In this document: positions 1-9,849 of the stretch, in pieces | Layout: each line of letters begins with the position of its first letter | Position numbering within the stretch: position 1 is the stretch's first letter | NCBI GenBank assembly: GCA_009602735.1 | Contig: WELA01009273.1 | Location: forward strand, 307,167-364,382 | Source of the DNA: Mesotaenium endlicherianum | Lineage: Eukaryota > Streptophyta > Zygnematophyceae > Zygnematales > Mesotaeniaceae | Reading direction: 5' to 3' | DNA length: 57,216 bases | Notes under the pieces: model-generated | The model's input: only the letters and a program-made list of their open reading frames with translations | What the model was told of the DNA's origin: nothing | Database searches by the model: none | Translations under genes and position numbers: made by a program

Positions 1-68
<68 letters not shown>
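1..68. repeat. (TG)n microsatellite
   Basis: Uninterrupted TG dinucleotides run from the window edge to about base 68. The reading frames through it that give Cys-Val repeats are not genes. Confidence 0.97.
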
Positions 69-70
<2 letters not shown>

Positions 71-96
71 TGTTTGTATGCGTGACCGGGTGGCAG

Positions 97-300
97 ATCG
101 TGAAGCACATACTGAAGCAGCTGCAGGACGAGGCATCGTCGTCCACAGCCGCCCTTGCCCCAGCGGCCATGGCCATGGCCATGGGGCAGGCGGGGAGGGG
201 CTCTCCGGCTGGCACATGTCACCTCGAGAAGCATCCACATCTCCTTCTAGATGCTCTGGAGCAAGCCGTGGGTCTGCTTGGGCCTTTGAAAGGATATTGA
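97..300 (+). CDS. possible terminal exon of an unrecognised gene
   Basis: A CAG acceptor-like triplet at 94-96, 28 bases behind the TG tract, is followed by a GC-rich open frame in phase 0: about 67 codons starting Ile-Val-Lys-His-Ile-Leu-Lys-Gln, with a low-complexity Ala-Met stretch, ending at a TGA at 298-300. An intron containing (TG)n followed by a short last exon would fit. I recognise no domain, and the upstream part lies outside the window, so this may be chance. Confidence 0.25.
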   Translation: MVKHILKQLQDEASSSTAALAPAAMAMAMGQAGRGSPAGTCHLEKHPHLLLDALEQAVGLLGPLKGY

Positions 301-3300
301 GAGGTAATATACTAAAAAAAGTTGGCTGCTCCTCTTTACGACTATCTTATGCCGGTATCACAGTATGTGCGTAACATCTTAAGCGCACATTATCTCACGT
401 GCGCGTCGTGTTGGTGGCCCTTTACTTTTGCGGGAGGAGGGGGGTGTCAGCACCCGTGGCAAAAGTGCATGGGCGACCTGCATTCGAGTGACCAAATAAT
501 CGTCACGACTCACCAGCACGCCCACTTTTGATAAGAGACGCTGGACATGACTCCCAGATGCCTTTCCAGCTGTCTCCTCTCTCGCAAGTTGTTTCTTGGT
601 GTAACATGACAGACAACTGGCAGCTTGGGCACTAGGTATAGAAGGATTGGGATTTGACAAGGTCACCAAAGGAGATTCTTGAAGAGCACGTCGGAGCCTC
701 AAAGTGAAAGAGGAGGTGGAAAGACCTCGGCATTGAAAATCGGTCGGATTGCATGGATCCTGACTTCGCTGAAATCGCTTCTGCGGCACACGCCTCTCTC
801 GCAGCAGTGACGTGCCCTATCTAACTTGCCATGCCCATGAGTGCTTCACCAGATGAATAGAGTGTTCTTTCTCTCAATCCTCTTATGTTTAGTGACGTGA
901 GTCCTGGTGCATCACCAAAGGTTTGAAGGGAAGGCACCTGGTTGAACTTATGTCTCCCTGCCGCGCACGCAAAATGCGTCGGCCCTGACCAATACCTTGT
1001 GCATATGCCGCATGTGCACTTCGTGGTTTTATTTTTGCCTCTTTGGATGTGATCGGAGAGTAGGAGGCATTCACGCTGGATCGATTCTCTTGATTATTTA
1101 GAGTTCACCCGCTTGATTGAAAGTGCAGTAAGGAGCTGCCTACCTCCATGTCTGCCTACTACGTAAACATAAATCTCTTCATTTGTCAAATACACTTGAT
1201 ACAATTGAATTGCTCAATTGCGACATCTATCCCAAACTAACACACGCAATGACAATTAAGCATATGAAACTTCATATAATTGAAGGTCATAGGAATTTGT
1301 GTGCACAGCAGTAAGGGATTTCTGATTGGGCTTCCCAGGCTATGTATCGAGATTAAGTCAACCACAATGCTGGTAGGTGCACTGAGCGCCTTAGGAGTAG
1401 TACCCGCATTATACAACCAACTAGCTACATTAGCATGTTGAAAATCCTCATTAGCCATTGCATTCATTTGACTCATAAGCAAGGCACTCACTTCACATTC
1501 ACCTTCACGAGTCATGAACTCATACACGACCCAAGGAGGCTTTTAGCTCAACCCACTTCTCTTACTCTCAAGTGTGTTTTTACAGTGGCCTCCTTTCTCT
1601 ATATCCACGAGGCAGCTGCTTACCTACTCTAATCTCATTGAAAGCCTTACGTTCTACTTGTGGACACCTCGGGTTGAACATTGACTAGGCTCAGTTGTTA
1701 TTTAGTTTGCTCGAGCAGCAAATGCTCAGCACAAATAAGAAACCATACAGCAACAAGCAGATAAATCCACTTGGCCTCATCTCTGTTGACTTAGTGCAAC
1801 TGATTGGATAGTTCAGTTGACTATTTACTATATGCTTCACCTTGACTAATTTAGTGCTCCTATAGAGGCGAGGTAATTAATATCAAGTTCCTTACATGCG
1901 CTTACAGATAGCGTCCTTGACTTTGATCAACTATTAGTAGACAGTTCGTACGACATTTGTGCCAAAACTCTATGATTACACTTGTAACAACATCTAACAT
2001 TTAAAGTTGTTCAGGTGCAGTTCCTTCGTTACTATTCTCTGCTCAAAGATTGCTGGACTAAACGATGACCTTGCCATGCACGTCAATATCTTAACACATA
2101 ATGAACTGTATCCAAGCAACCCTAAGTTGTCGACCGTTGGCAACAAGTTGCAGCTTTCAAGTTGAAGAATATTGTCTGTATGGTAACAGGCCTCAACAGG
2201 CCTCAGCTCACAGCATCAATATATAGAGCATAAAAAAGCAGAAAACAATAAAGCATGCCCAGGTGATCACCAAATACAAAAACCTCAAAACTGTTAAGGG
2301 ATACAATCCAGCACCTGTTGCTGACTACAAAGACAATCAACATCACCTTGTGTGCCCTACTCCTATCACAGCGCACTAGCGCAGAGCAACCAATGCTTCT
2401 AAACCACGAATATGTACACTTAAGACTGTACACTTGACAATGTCACCTGCCCACCACGGCCTAACTACCGTACACGTACCGTCACACAAACAACGAGCAC
2501 ATGAAATGCTCTCGACAATATCCTTACTCTCATCTGAACCCAACTCTGCATGTCTCTTAAAAAGAGCCCCAGACACTACCGGGCCTTCGAGTCCTACCTC
2601 ATGGAACCTCAACATCCTATCTCTTCTACAGAACCTAAACCTTGATACAACGACTGTCTTTACGAGCAAGCCAGACAACCTAGCGCTTCTTGACAGCTGT
2701 GAGAGCTGCGACCGCTATGGCTCTGAGTGTGCCAGAAATGACCTGCAGGAAGTACATGCCACACACCATTACTATTTGCTTCTTACCAACAGCAAATGCA
2801 TATCACCTCCTTGACCCTATTCAATAGATTCTACAAAAGGTTGTTAAGAAAAAAAAAGGGAACAAAAGAAGAAAACACAACATCCTCACTCACGGTGACT
2901 GGCAACACAACCAACAAACTGTGGGACATTCACCACTCGAGAAGGACCAACGCTCGTCTTTCTTAAAGCAAGAAAGTCTGGCGCGGCCATACACACACAA
3001 GCATAACAGCTATATGCAGATTAGGATGTGTCCACAGTTGCTATTTGCCCAAATAGCCAAACTTCGAATGACATTAATCATCCACATGCATCTCAATAGG
3101 CATTGCAAAATGGCGTACAGGTGTCGAGGCAGCAAGAACTTAGTCTGAGAAAAAGGCTCCCCAGAGAGCAATAACAGAAGCTGCCAGACAGTCGTGAAAC
3201 AATCATGCAGAAGAAAGGCAGGACTTGTAACATGAAACAGAGTCTCATCATCTACATTTGTCCCGTGTCCTCGTTAAAGGACTGGTTGTGTGTGGCTACT

Positions 3301-3338
3301 TCTTGCATATGGCCCCCCAAGGACTTACCAATCTGACG
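301..3338. other. no recognised gene
   Basis: No frame in this stretch carries a motif I recognise, and codon usage looks random. The 3' part (about 2.8-3.3 kb) probably holds the 3' untranslated region and terminator of the minus-strand trihelix gene that ends at 3339. I see no clear transposon ends. Confidence 0.5.
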
Positions 3339-4313
3339 TCATTCTTGGCCAAACAGAGAGGGTCCCGGCATTTGCTTGCTAGCAGACACCTTGGCTAGGT
3401 CAAGCTGAAGCTGTATCCTTTGAACCTCAAGCTCTTTTGCAAATTCCATTTTCATCTTCTCCATCTCCATCTGCTTCTCAATTTTCTCCCTCTCTATTGC
3501 CGCATATACGCCAGAAAAATCTCTAATGGCTTTGGCAAGGTCCGTCATTGGATGCACTTCTAACTTTCGCTTCTTCAGATTTATTCTATCACCCGATGAG
3601 GCACCCATGTGCGCCATTTCAAAGTTAGACCCGGGCAAGCTTTTCCTGACAACATCGTTCTCGGGTTGAAGTGACGCAGCGACCATGGCAGCCTGTTGAG
3701 CCTGAGCTTGAACTTGCGCTAGGGCATGTGCCTGTGCTTGTGCTTGTGCGTGTGCATGTCTTAGGTTCTCTTCGTAGTTCTGCCTAGCAATGGCATGCTC
3801 AAGTTCATCATCACCCCCATCCTCACCATCTTCTTCACCAGAATCGTCCATCCTTCCGTCTCCCGGACCCCCGTTACCTGCCAACCTGGGCCATGGTCCA
3901 AGGAGAGCGTCTACTTTCTCATACAGTCTCCAATCTTTTTTCAGGATGCCAGTATGCTTCTGATTTCTCACAATCTTGTATTTCTTTTTAATAGAGTCAA
4001 TCTTGTTTTTGCACTGAAGCCAGGTCTTAGTATGTTTTCCTGCTCCTAATCTAGAGGTCACCTTCTCAGCAACTTCATCCCACTCGTGTTTCTTAAGCTT
4101 CCCCCTATTAATAGCTAGGTGTTTCTCTCCCCATATATCTAACACAGCATCTGTGGCTTCTTCGCTCCACTCCTCCCTCACCTGCACCTGTACCTTCTTA
4201 TCGTCATGGTCTAAATCATTGCCAGCATCAAGACCATGGGGACTGCTCAAACTTCCATAAGTTACTCCATTATCAACGTGAGCATGGGAAACCGGCTGGA
4301 GAGTCCCGTCCAT
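3339..4313 (-). CDS. SIP1-subfamily trihelix (Myb/SANT-like) transcription factor
   Basis: Complete intronless 324-codon frame. Residues about 46-140 form a trihelix DNA-binding domain: EEWSEEATDAVLDIWGEK for helix 1, then TWLQCKNKIDSIKKKYK, then DWRLYEKVDALLGPWP. The order of conserved Trp, Cys-Lys-Asn-Lys/Arg-Ile-Asp and Leu-(Tyr/Asp)-Ala-Leu-(Leu/Ile)-Gly is that of the plant SIP1/ASIL group. An acidic linker and a His-Ala/Gln-Ala low-complexity stretch (about 185-210) follow, then a basic KKRKLE probable nuclear signal (about 247) and a C-terminal coiled coil (about 256-309, MEMEKMKMEFAKELEVQRIQ) typical of the group. The family binds GT-like elements and acts in the nucleus, often as a repressor. 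The first Met (4313-4311) was chosen because the domain follows at a normal distance. The target genes cannot be told from sequence. Confidence 0.92.
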   Translation of the reverse strand: MDGTLQPVSHAHVDNGVTYGSLSSPHGLDAGNDLDHDDKKVQVQVREEWSEEATDAVLDIWGEKHLAINRGKLKKHEWDEVAEKVTSRLGAGKHTKTWLQCKNKIDSIKKKYKIVRNQKHTGILKKDWRLYEKVDALLGPWPRLAGNGGPGDGRMDDSGEEDGEDGGDDELEHAIARQNYEENLRHAHAQAQAQAHALAQVQAQAQQAAMVAASLQPENDVVRKSLPGSNFEMAHMGASSGDRINLKKRKLEVHPMTDLAKAIRDFSGVYAAIEREKIEKQMEMEKMKMEFAKELEVQRIQLQLDLAKVSASKQMPGPSLFGQE

Positions 4314-4775
4314 TGAGAACGAGAAAGAGAGCCTTCCGGCAACTTGAGCTAGCCGTCACGTTCGAAATGCTTCACTTAACGTTTTGCGTTCCCTTTTATA
4401 TTCCTTTATTTGGTTCCGTTAGGCGTTGCGTTAGGAGAGTGACGAACATATCCCCAGTGTGCCCCGGTGCATGCAGAGCTTGCTGGCGCTTGGAAGCTGA
4501 TACGAAGGTAGATATATGGAGGCCGATGAAGGCGGATGAGGGCAGCTAGATGAGACCCTATCTCCTGGTGGTGACGACTCCTTGATAGTACGGCCATTTG
4601 ATTAGCGTCATATACGCTTTCTCTTTAATGACTGCAAGCCTGCTACGGAGCTTTTCCGAAATTATTACAGCCCTGGGCCCCGGTTGGGCTTAAAGTTGGA
4701 CAATTTCGGACGATTGAGACACGTCGGTAAACGTCTGCATGCTCAGCTGCATGCTCGACTGTGCTCGAAGTGTGC

Positions 4776-4880
4776 TCGGACGTGGCTCGGACCGGCTAGG
4801 GCTCGGATGGGCTCGGACTGGCTAGGGCTCGGATGGGCTCGGACTGGCTCGGACAGGGTCGCAGGGGCTCGGACCTTACG
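4776..4880. repeat. minisatellite of GGCTCGGA-type units
   Basis: Near-identical blocks of about 26 bp, built on GGGCTCGGATGGGCTCGGAC with an intervening TGGCTA, repeat two to three times and then degrade into single GGCTCGGAC words. Both GGCTCGGA and its variants recur on the same strand only. No function is evident. Confidence 0.8.
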
Positions 4881-6300
4881 ACCAACATCAACTGAATGTC
4901 AACCACGACCCAGCTTTATATGTCGATAGGACAGAACCATGTCGAAATGTGACACTCGTCGGCTGAACAGATTCGTACGGCTATGCCCGCGGTTCTCGGT
5001 CATTCGACATGCACTCAATTGACCACGATTAACTTCGATTAATGTCGCGACTACTATCCGCTTGACGGCGCCGCACGCGTAACGCATGTTACGGCCGCCC
5101 AGGTACGGTAGTCAACGCTGACCCGGGACCATTGATTGACCACCAATAGGTCAGCATGCGAACAGGACACGTGCAGATTGAAAGACAGATTGACCCCGAC
5201 CCTCAGGGGTGAGCGGGGATTGACGGCCCAGTCAGCTGGACAGCTGACTAAGCCAAGACCGCAAGAGTGTATAGCTCAGCTGAGAAGCTAACATGGTCAG
5301 ATGACCATGTGAAGACGCCCAGTGAACTGCAAAGCTGACTGTGCTGCAGACATGCAGGCGTCACAAGGAGCCCAAGCGCTGACTGGATGGGGCTCTCAAT
5401 CGCAGGACTCGAGCCGAGGCTGCCACGACTTAAGCAGCTAGCCAAAGGGCGTGGGTCGCTAACGTCATGCAGCCCTGCATGCTAATTGAAAGGCTAAAGA
5501 CGGCCGAGCGGTAAGCTCGAGGCTGCATGCATGTCTCGGTAAAAGAAGACGCAGCGTGGAAACTCTCGAGAGAGAGAATCCAGCATGCGTGGTGCCCGGA
5601 TAAGGCACGAGTGCTGCACGCACACGCCTCATTCTTGCCACACACATTTGCCAGTGAAGCAGAAGGAGTTCAAGAGAGAGAGAGAAGGGGAGAAGAGAAG
5701 GGCGCGAAGAAGGAGTTTCCAAGGCCACAGGAGAACCAAGGAGGCACGCTCCAACCGACGCTCGAAGTTTTTCCTCTTTGTGCATCATAGAAAAGTTAGA
5801 AGTAAGCAGTTTCCAAGGAAAATCTCTGATAGCCAGAAGCACAGAAGTCAGATCGAACACCACAAGCGTGCGAGAACGCATAATATGGTGAGTGCTGTGT
5901 TAGTTTCTAAGTTCTCAAAAGTTTCAATTGTCGAATTGCTGTTAGCAAGAGCAGTATTAGCGCTTGAAGCTCTCATTGAAGAATTAAGTGAGCTTAGCGA
6001 GCAGTGGAAATTGCTAAGGCAAGGCGTTGAGCGAAGAGCTCAACTCTAGCCGGCAGTAGAATCATAAGTTCGGAGTTTTATAAGCTGTGACTGTGTGAAA
6101 TTAAGAAAAGCCTGAAAGGCGACTTTCTCTGAGACATTGATATTGCTGGTGCTAATCTGCTTCGACGTGAATTCTACAAACTACAATTTATTCACTTGGT
6201 TTAGCCATCAACTTGGGCGAAAGCCTATTTGGAAGTAAGGCACTTCTCTCCTACTTCTGAGAACTTCAGTTGATTGACTCAGGTGATTAAGAATTCCCAA
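4881..6300. other. no gene; palindrome-rich stretch, possible remnant LTR/leader of the downstream gypsy element
   Basis: No conserved protein motif was seen. A cluster of perfect palindromes lies at 5231-5309. Frames around 5500-6050 are Arg/Glu-rich from purine-rich DNA and look non-coding. By position this stretch could hold the 5' LTR and leader of the gypsy element whose Gag begins near 6.5 kb, but I found no matching 3' LTR and no clear primer-binding site, so the element's left end is undefined. Confidence 0.35.
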
Positions 6301-6514
6301 GCAAATTGGGGATTGAAGCCTGTGAGGGCTGCTGGTGTTCATCCTGGAAGGGGACCAGGCCGGAGAAATTCAACTGTATATGCGGTTGAGGAGTGGAACA
6401 ATATATCATCCTCTGGAGCCTGTGGAAGGCTCTGACTCCAGCCAAAGTCCACGAAGGAGTGAGACATCTGAGCAAGTTGATAACCTGTGGAGAGAGCTTC
6501 CGTCATAAGACAAG

Positions 6515-8005
6515 TTGCAACACACCGCTGCAAACGGTGAGACTCCGTATAACGCACGTATCTTTGCACCTGGTTTGGACAAGGAACAAAGCACACAAGA
6601 AGAAGTTAGTGAGTGCTGGTCACCTTTTGAGATGACTAGTGAAGATAGGGATGAAATTCTAAGTTCAAGCTGTCCACAAAGTGTTTCAGTGGACCCGGCG
6701 GAAATTGTCTCACTTTTGAAGAGTTCGATGAGATTTATTGGGCAAATTTCTTTGAAAAAGTCCGAAAGGATGATTCATATACACAATCTGTTGCATTCAT
6801 AAGCCTGGTTCAGTACTTAGACAAGGATGCCTTGCTACTCTATCACCAATTCCGGAAGGATGAGAGCCTTACTCAGGAATGTCCATTTGGAGAGCCAAAA
6901 AAGGCAAGGGATTTGAAAATCCAAAAAGAGGCTGCAAAAGCTCGGTTCTCCGCTTTGTCGTCGAGAAGAGCAGTCCCTGCCACACTTGTCGAGAGCGTGG
7001 ACTTAGCTGCACTAACAGATGAACTCATAGAGGCCATGCAACATCTCACAGAAGGGGCCAGCAGAGAGCGACTCGACGAGATGATGGTGCTGAGTTCGTC
7101 GCAGAATTGCGAAGAGTATGTGCAGATTTGTCTGATTGTAAATGTCCAAGAACAAGTAACACGCAAAGCTGCACCATTTAATGGGCAGCAAACTGATAAT
7201 GCTGCTATCGAGGCTAGCCAAGCGGAAGCTCTGGCTAGTTGTCGAAAGGATATGGAAGCTGGGCATGACCAGCTGGACCCTGAGCACTGTCTGCGTCATT
7301 TCTTTACACTGCTTGAGCAAAAGTTTTCGGAAGACCGCAGTCTGAAGAAGCACCGTTATGTGCATTTTGTCCGTCAAAAGAATGAGACAAATATGGAAGT
7401 AAAGTCCAGATTGGTGGGTCTTGCCAAGAAGGCAGGAATCTATGAACACAGGATTGTGGCTGACAGATTTCTGTTGTGCTTGGGCAAGGAAACAAATCGT
7501 GAAGTTAGGCCACACCTTTCTGCAAGACGCGGAATTGATTGGAACATCGACGAGGCTGCTGAAATAGCACGCAATGTTGAAGAAGGCTAAGTCTGGTACA
7601 GAGGAGGCTTCCAGAACGCTCATGGCTCCTGAGAAAAGGGAGAAGTCCTCTCCTTCTAAGACTAGCAGCTCTAATTTTCAATTTAAGAAGAAGAGCGCGA
7701 CGTTCAATAAGTTTGCTAAGCACGCCAACACTGCTAAGATAGCAAAGGGTTGTTGGAATTGCGAGAAGTCAGAACATCAGAAGAGAGATTGTCCGTACCC
7801 AGATGCTAAGCAATCATCTGCTAGCAAGGCGTTGGTATACGCCCATTGCAGCAAGAAGGGACACTCAAAAGATGAGTGTTGGTCTAAGAACCCGAACTTA
7901 AAGCCACCTTGGGCTAATGCTGCCACGAAAGAGGCAGAAAAAGAGAAAAAGAAAGGAAAGGCAACTCTGGCGACCGAAAGGGCAAACAGAAGTTTGACGC
8001 CATGA
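6515..8005 (+). pseudogene. Gag of the methyltransferase-bearing gypsy element (broken)
   Basis: Three successive open pieces (6515-6802, 6832-7590, 7574-8005) carry one Gag. The middle piece has a retrotransposon-Gag-like helical region, including HCLRHFFTLLEQKF and RYVHFVRQKNETNMEVK. The last piece has a zinc knuckle of pattern C-x2-C-x4-H-x4-C (CWNCEKSEHQKRDC) and a second, damaged knuckle in which the first Cys is Tyr (YAHCSKKGHSKDEC), followed by a basic tail. The knuckles would bind element RNA during packaging. The frame changes between the pieces make it a pseudogene. Confidence 0.8.
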
Positions 8006-8499
8006 GTGCCGAAATAGCAAGGTTGAAAGCTCAATTTGCAAGGTTAAACGCGCCTAATGTCTATTATGATGCAGATATGGCCGAGAGAGTCGTCTGCAAA
8101 GGCGAGAAGTTGATGTCTTAGAAGGTAGCCACTGTAATGGCCAGTGAGCGTGCGGATCATGACCGTCTAGTACCAAGGAATGCTGGGAAGCTTCCTCAGA
8201 CCTTTCGGATCACTCTGGAAGAGGATGAGATCGCACAGTTACGCCATGCAAAGATTGGGTCGCGCAAGACCTTCAGTTTCTCGTTGGATAAGCTGAAAGC
8301 TCTGGTGGAACACCGGATTCAGCATACCCCTACGATTTCTTTGGTTGATTTGCAAATCACATTCCCTTTCACGGTCAAAGAGGCCAAGCAGCAGCTGGAA
8401 ATAGCTGAGGAAGGTGCAAACAGCGCCTCATTGCCTACCAACTTCAGCATTGTGAGTGCAGAATAAGGAAGATGCGCTGAAGTTCAACAACTGATTTGC

Positions 8500-8930
8500 C
8501 CCTAACATTTTGTTGGATACAGGGGCACAACCAGTTATCCTGGGAAATTGAGCCGTGAAGGCCCTGGGATTGACTACAAAGGACCTGAAAGAGAATCCTT
8601 TTCAGTTGAGGATTGCATCAGGGCAAATCACCAAGTCTTGCAAAGTCACACGCAAGCCAGTGAAAATCAAAATTAACTTGGGGAAACCTGAGGAGGCGTC
8701 ATTGTGGAGTGAATGCACAGTGAAGGAGGCCGAGAACTATGACGTTTTGCTAGGAATAGAAGCTCTGATCCCTCTGGGCATGCTTATTGATCTGCGGAAG
8801 CAGAAAGTAATTTACTTACAAATCAACCAGCAAGAGAAATTCCTGTACAAATGGTGTGCCACAGTGAGGCAAGTTACGAAATCTTTGATTGTTGCGCCAC
8901 CACCGAACACCCCGAACTCTATGACACGCT
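8500..8930 (+). pseudogene. retropepsin-type aspartic protease of the gypsy element (broken)
   Basis: A frame at about 8507-8546 reads NILLDTGAQPVILG, the catalytic Asp-Thr-Gly-Ala motif of retrotransposon proteases. It stops a codon or two later, and the fold continues in the open piece 8555-8932, where DVLLGIEALIPLGMLIDL resembles the second half of the fold (hydrophobic-hydrophobic-Gly). The protease would process Gag-Pol. An internal stop inactivates this copy. Confidence 0.75.
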
Positions 8931-8940
8931 GATGAAGAAG

Positions 8941-9372
8941 GAGGAGACGAAATATTTCAGTATTAACATGCCACTACCCTTGATCTGGCAGCCAGACAAG
9001 ATGGCACAACTAGAACCAGTGAGTAACTTGGATTATGGCCCGCAAGAGCTACTACCAGTACCTTATCCGATTACTTCTGCGCTGAACCTGATGCCAGGGG
9101 TGGAGCCGATATTTCAAGCGACTGTCAGAATGGAGAATCCATTCCGAGAGACTGGAGTGACGGTGTTGGAATTATTTGGAGGAGTGGGATCGGTAACTAT
9201 CGCATTGATCCAAAGAGGCATTAAGGTATCAAAGGTTCTCTATATGGATGATGACGAAGATGCTTTTCGCGCTTTTCAGGAAGCAATGGGCCAATTGCGA
9301 ATAATGTGCCATTTTCAGAACTTGGCACCTACCACTCAGCAAGTGGAGCGCATGGTTGATGGATGCTGTAGC
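8941..9372 (+). pseudogene. truncated DRM/DNMT3-like cytosine-5 DNA methyltransferase domain inside the gypsy element
   Basis: The open frame 8851-9441 contains, at 9163-9192, VLELFGGVGS followed by IALIQRGIKVSKVLYMDD and DEDAFRAF. This is the S-adenosylmethionine-binding motif I and following acidic motif II of C5-methyltransferases. The best family match I know is the DRM/DNMT3 branch (LF-x-G-(I/V)-G, a Gly/Gln-Ile-Lys-x-x-x-V-V turn, later a leucine-rich stretch ending IERLMDE). Here the equivalent end is QQVERMVDGCC. Homology stops there, just before where the catalytic Pro-Cys motif IV should come, at a hairpin repeat inserted from about 9373. Only the cofactor-binding half remains, so no activity is expected. 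It lies where a captured domain would sit, between protease and RT in the same orientation. Confidence 0.65.
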
Positions 9373-9849
9373 GTTTCTGCTTCTCTCGAGGACCTTTTCT
9401 CGGTATTCAAGGATAATTTTATATTAGCGGAAAAGAAATAGCGACAACTTCGTGAAAATAGACAATCCTTGTGAAAGCAAAAATGAAGATTAGAGTAGAA
9501 TTTGTGCTTGTGAGAGTTGCACTCACAATGACTTTTGCAAGTATATTTACTTGCACAACATGAGGCACTGGAGTGCTTCGAGTCACCACCTAGGGCACTG
9601 GTTCATGTTCTGTAATGTTTCTGCTTTTTGAGAGGATCTTTTGCTCGGTATTCAAGGAATATTTGAATGAAGTGGAAAGAAAATCTATATATATATGCAA
9701 ATTGACGAATCCTTGAGAAAGCGAAAATGAAAACTAACGTAGAATGTGTGCTTGTGAGAGTTGCACTCACAATGAATCTACAGGTATTTGTACCTGCACA
9801 ACGTGAGGCACTGGAGTGCTTCAAGTCACCACCTAGGGCACTGGTTCAG
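9373..9849 (+). repeat. two tandem copies of a ~240-bp hairpin-rich repeat
   Basis: Copy A (9373-9608) and copy B (9617-9849) align from GTTTCTGCTT to GGCACTGGTTCA, and a third copy lies inverted at 38361-38598. All contain a 7-bp stem TTGTGAG/CTCACAA (9508-9528 in A) and a second stem GCAAGTA/TACTTGC (9537-9554 in A). In copy B the second stem is CAGGTA/TACCTG (9781-9796), two compensated pair changes. They interrupt the methyltransferase domain. Origin is unknown: a solo-LTR-like or structured-RNA repeat are both possible. Confidence 0.75.

Noticed and set aside
9508-9600. Hammerhead ribozyme or tRNA in the hairpin repeat
   Set aside because: No CTGATGA/GAAA core, and the GCTTCGAGTC word lacks an acceptor stem and A box at tRNA spacing.
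9511-9608. Peptide YLHNMRHWSASSHHLGHWF open in the repeat copies
   Set aside because: Copies A and C share the frame, but copy B has changes that alter its upstream part and the flanks show no common ORF; nucleotide hairpins explain the conservation better.
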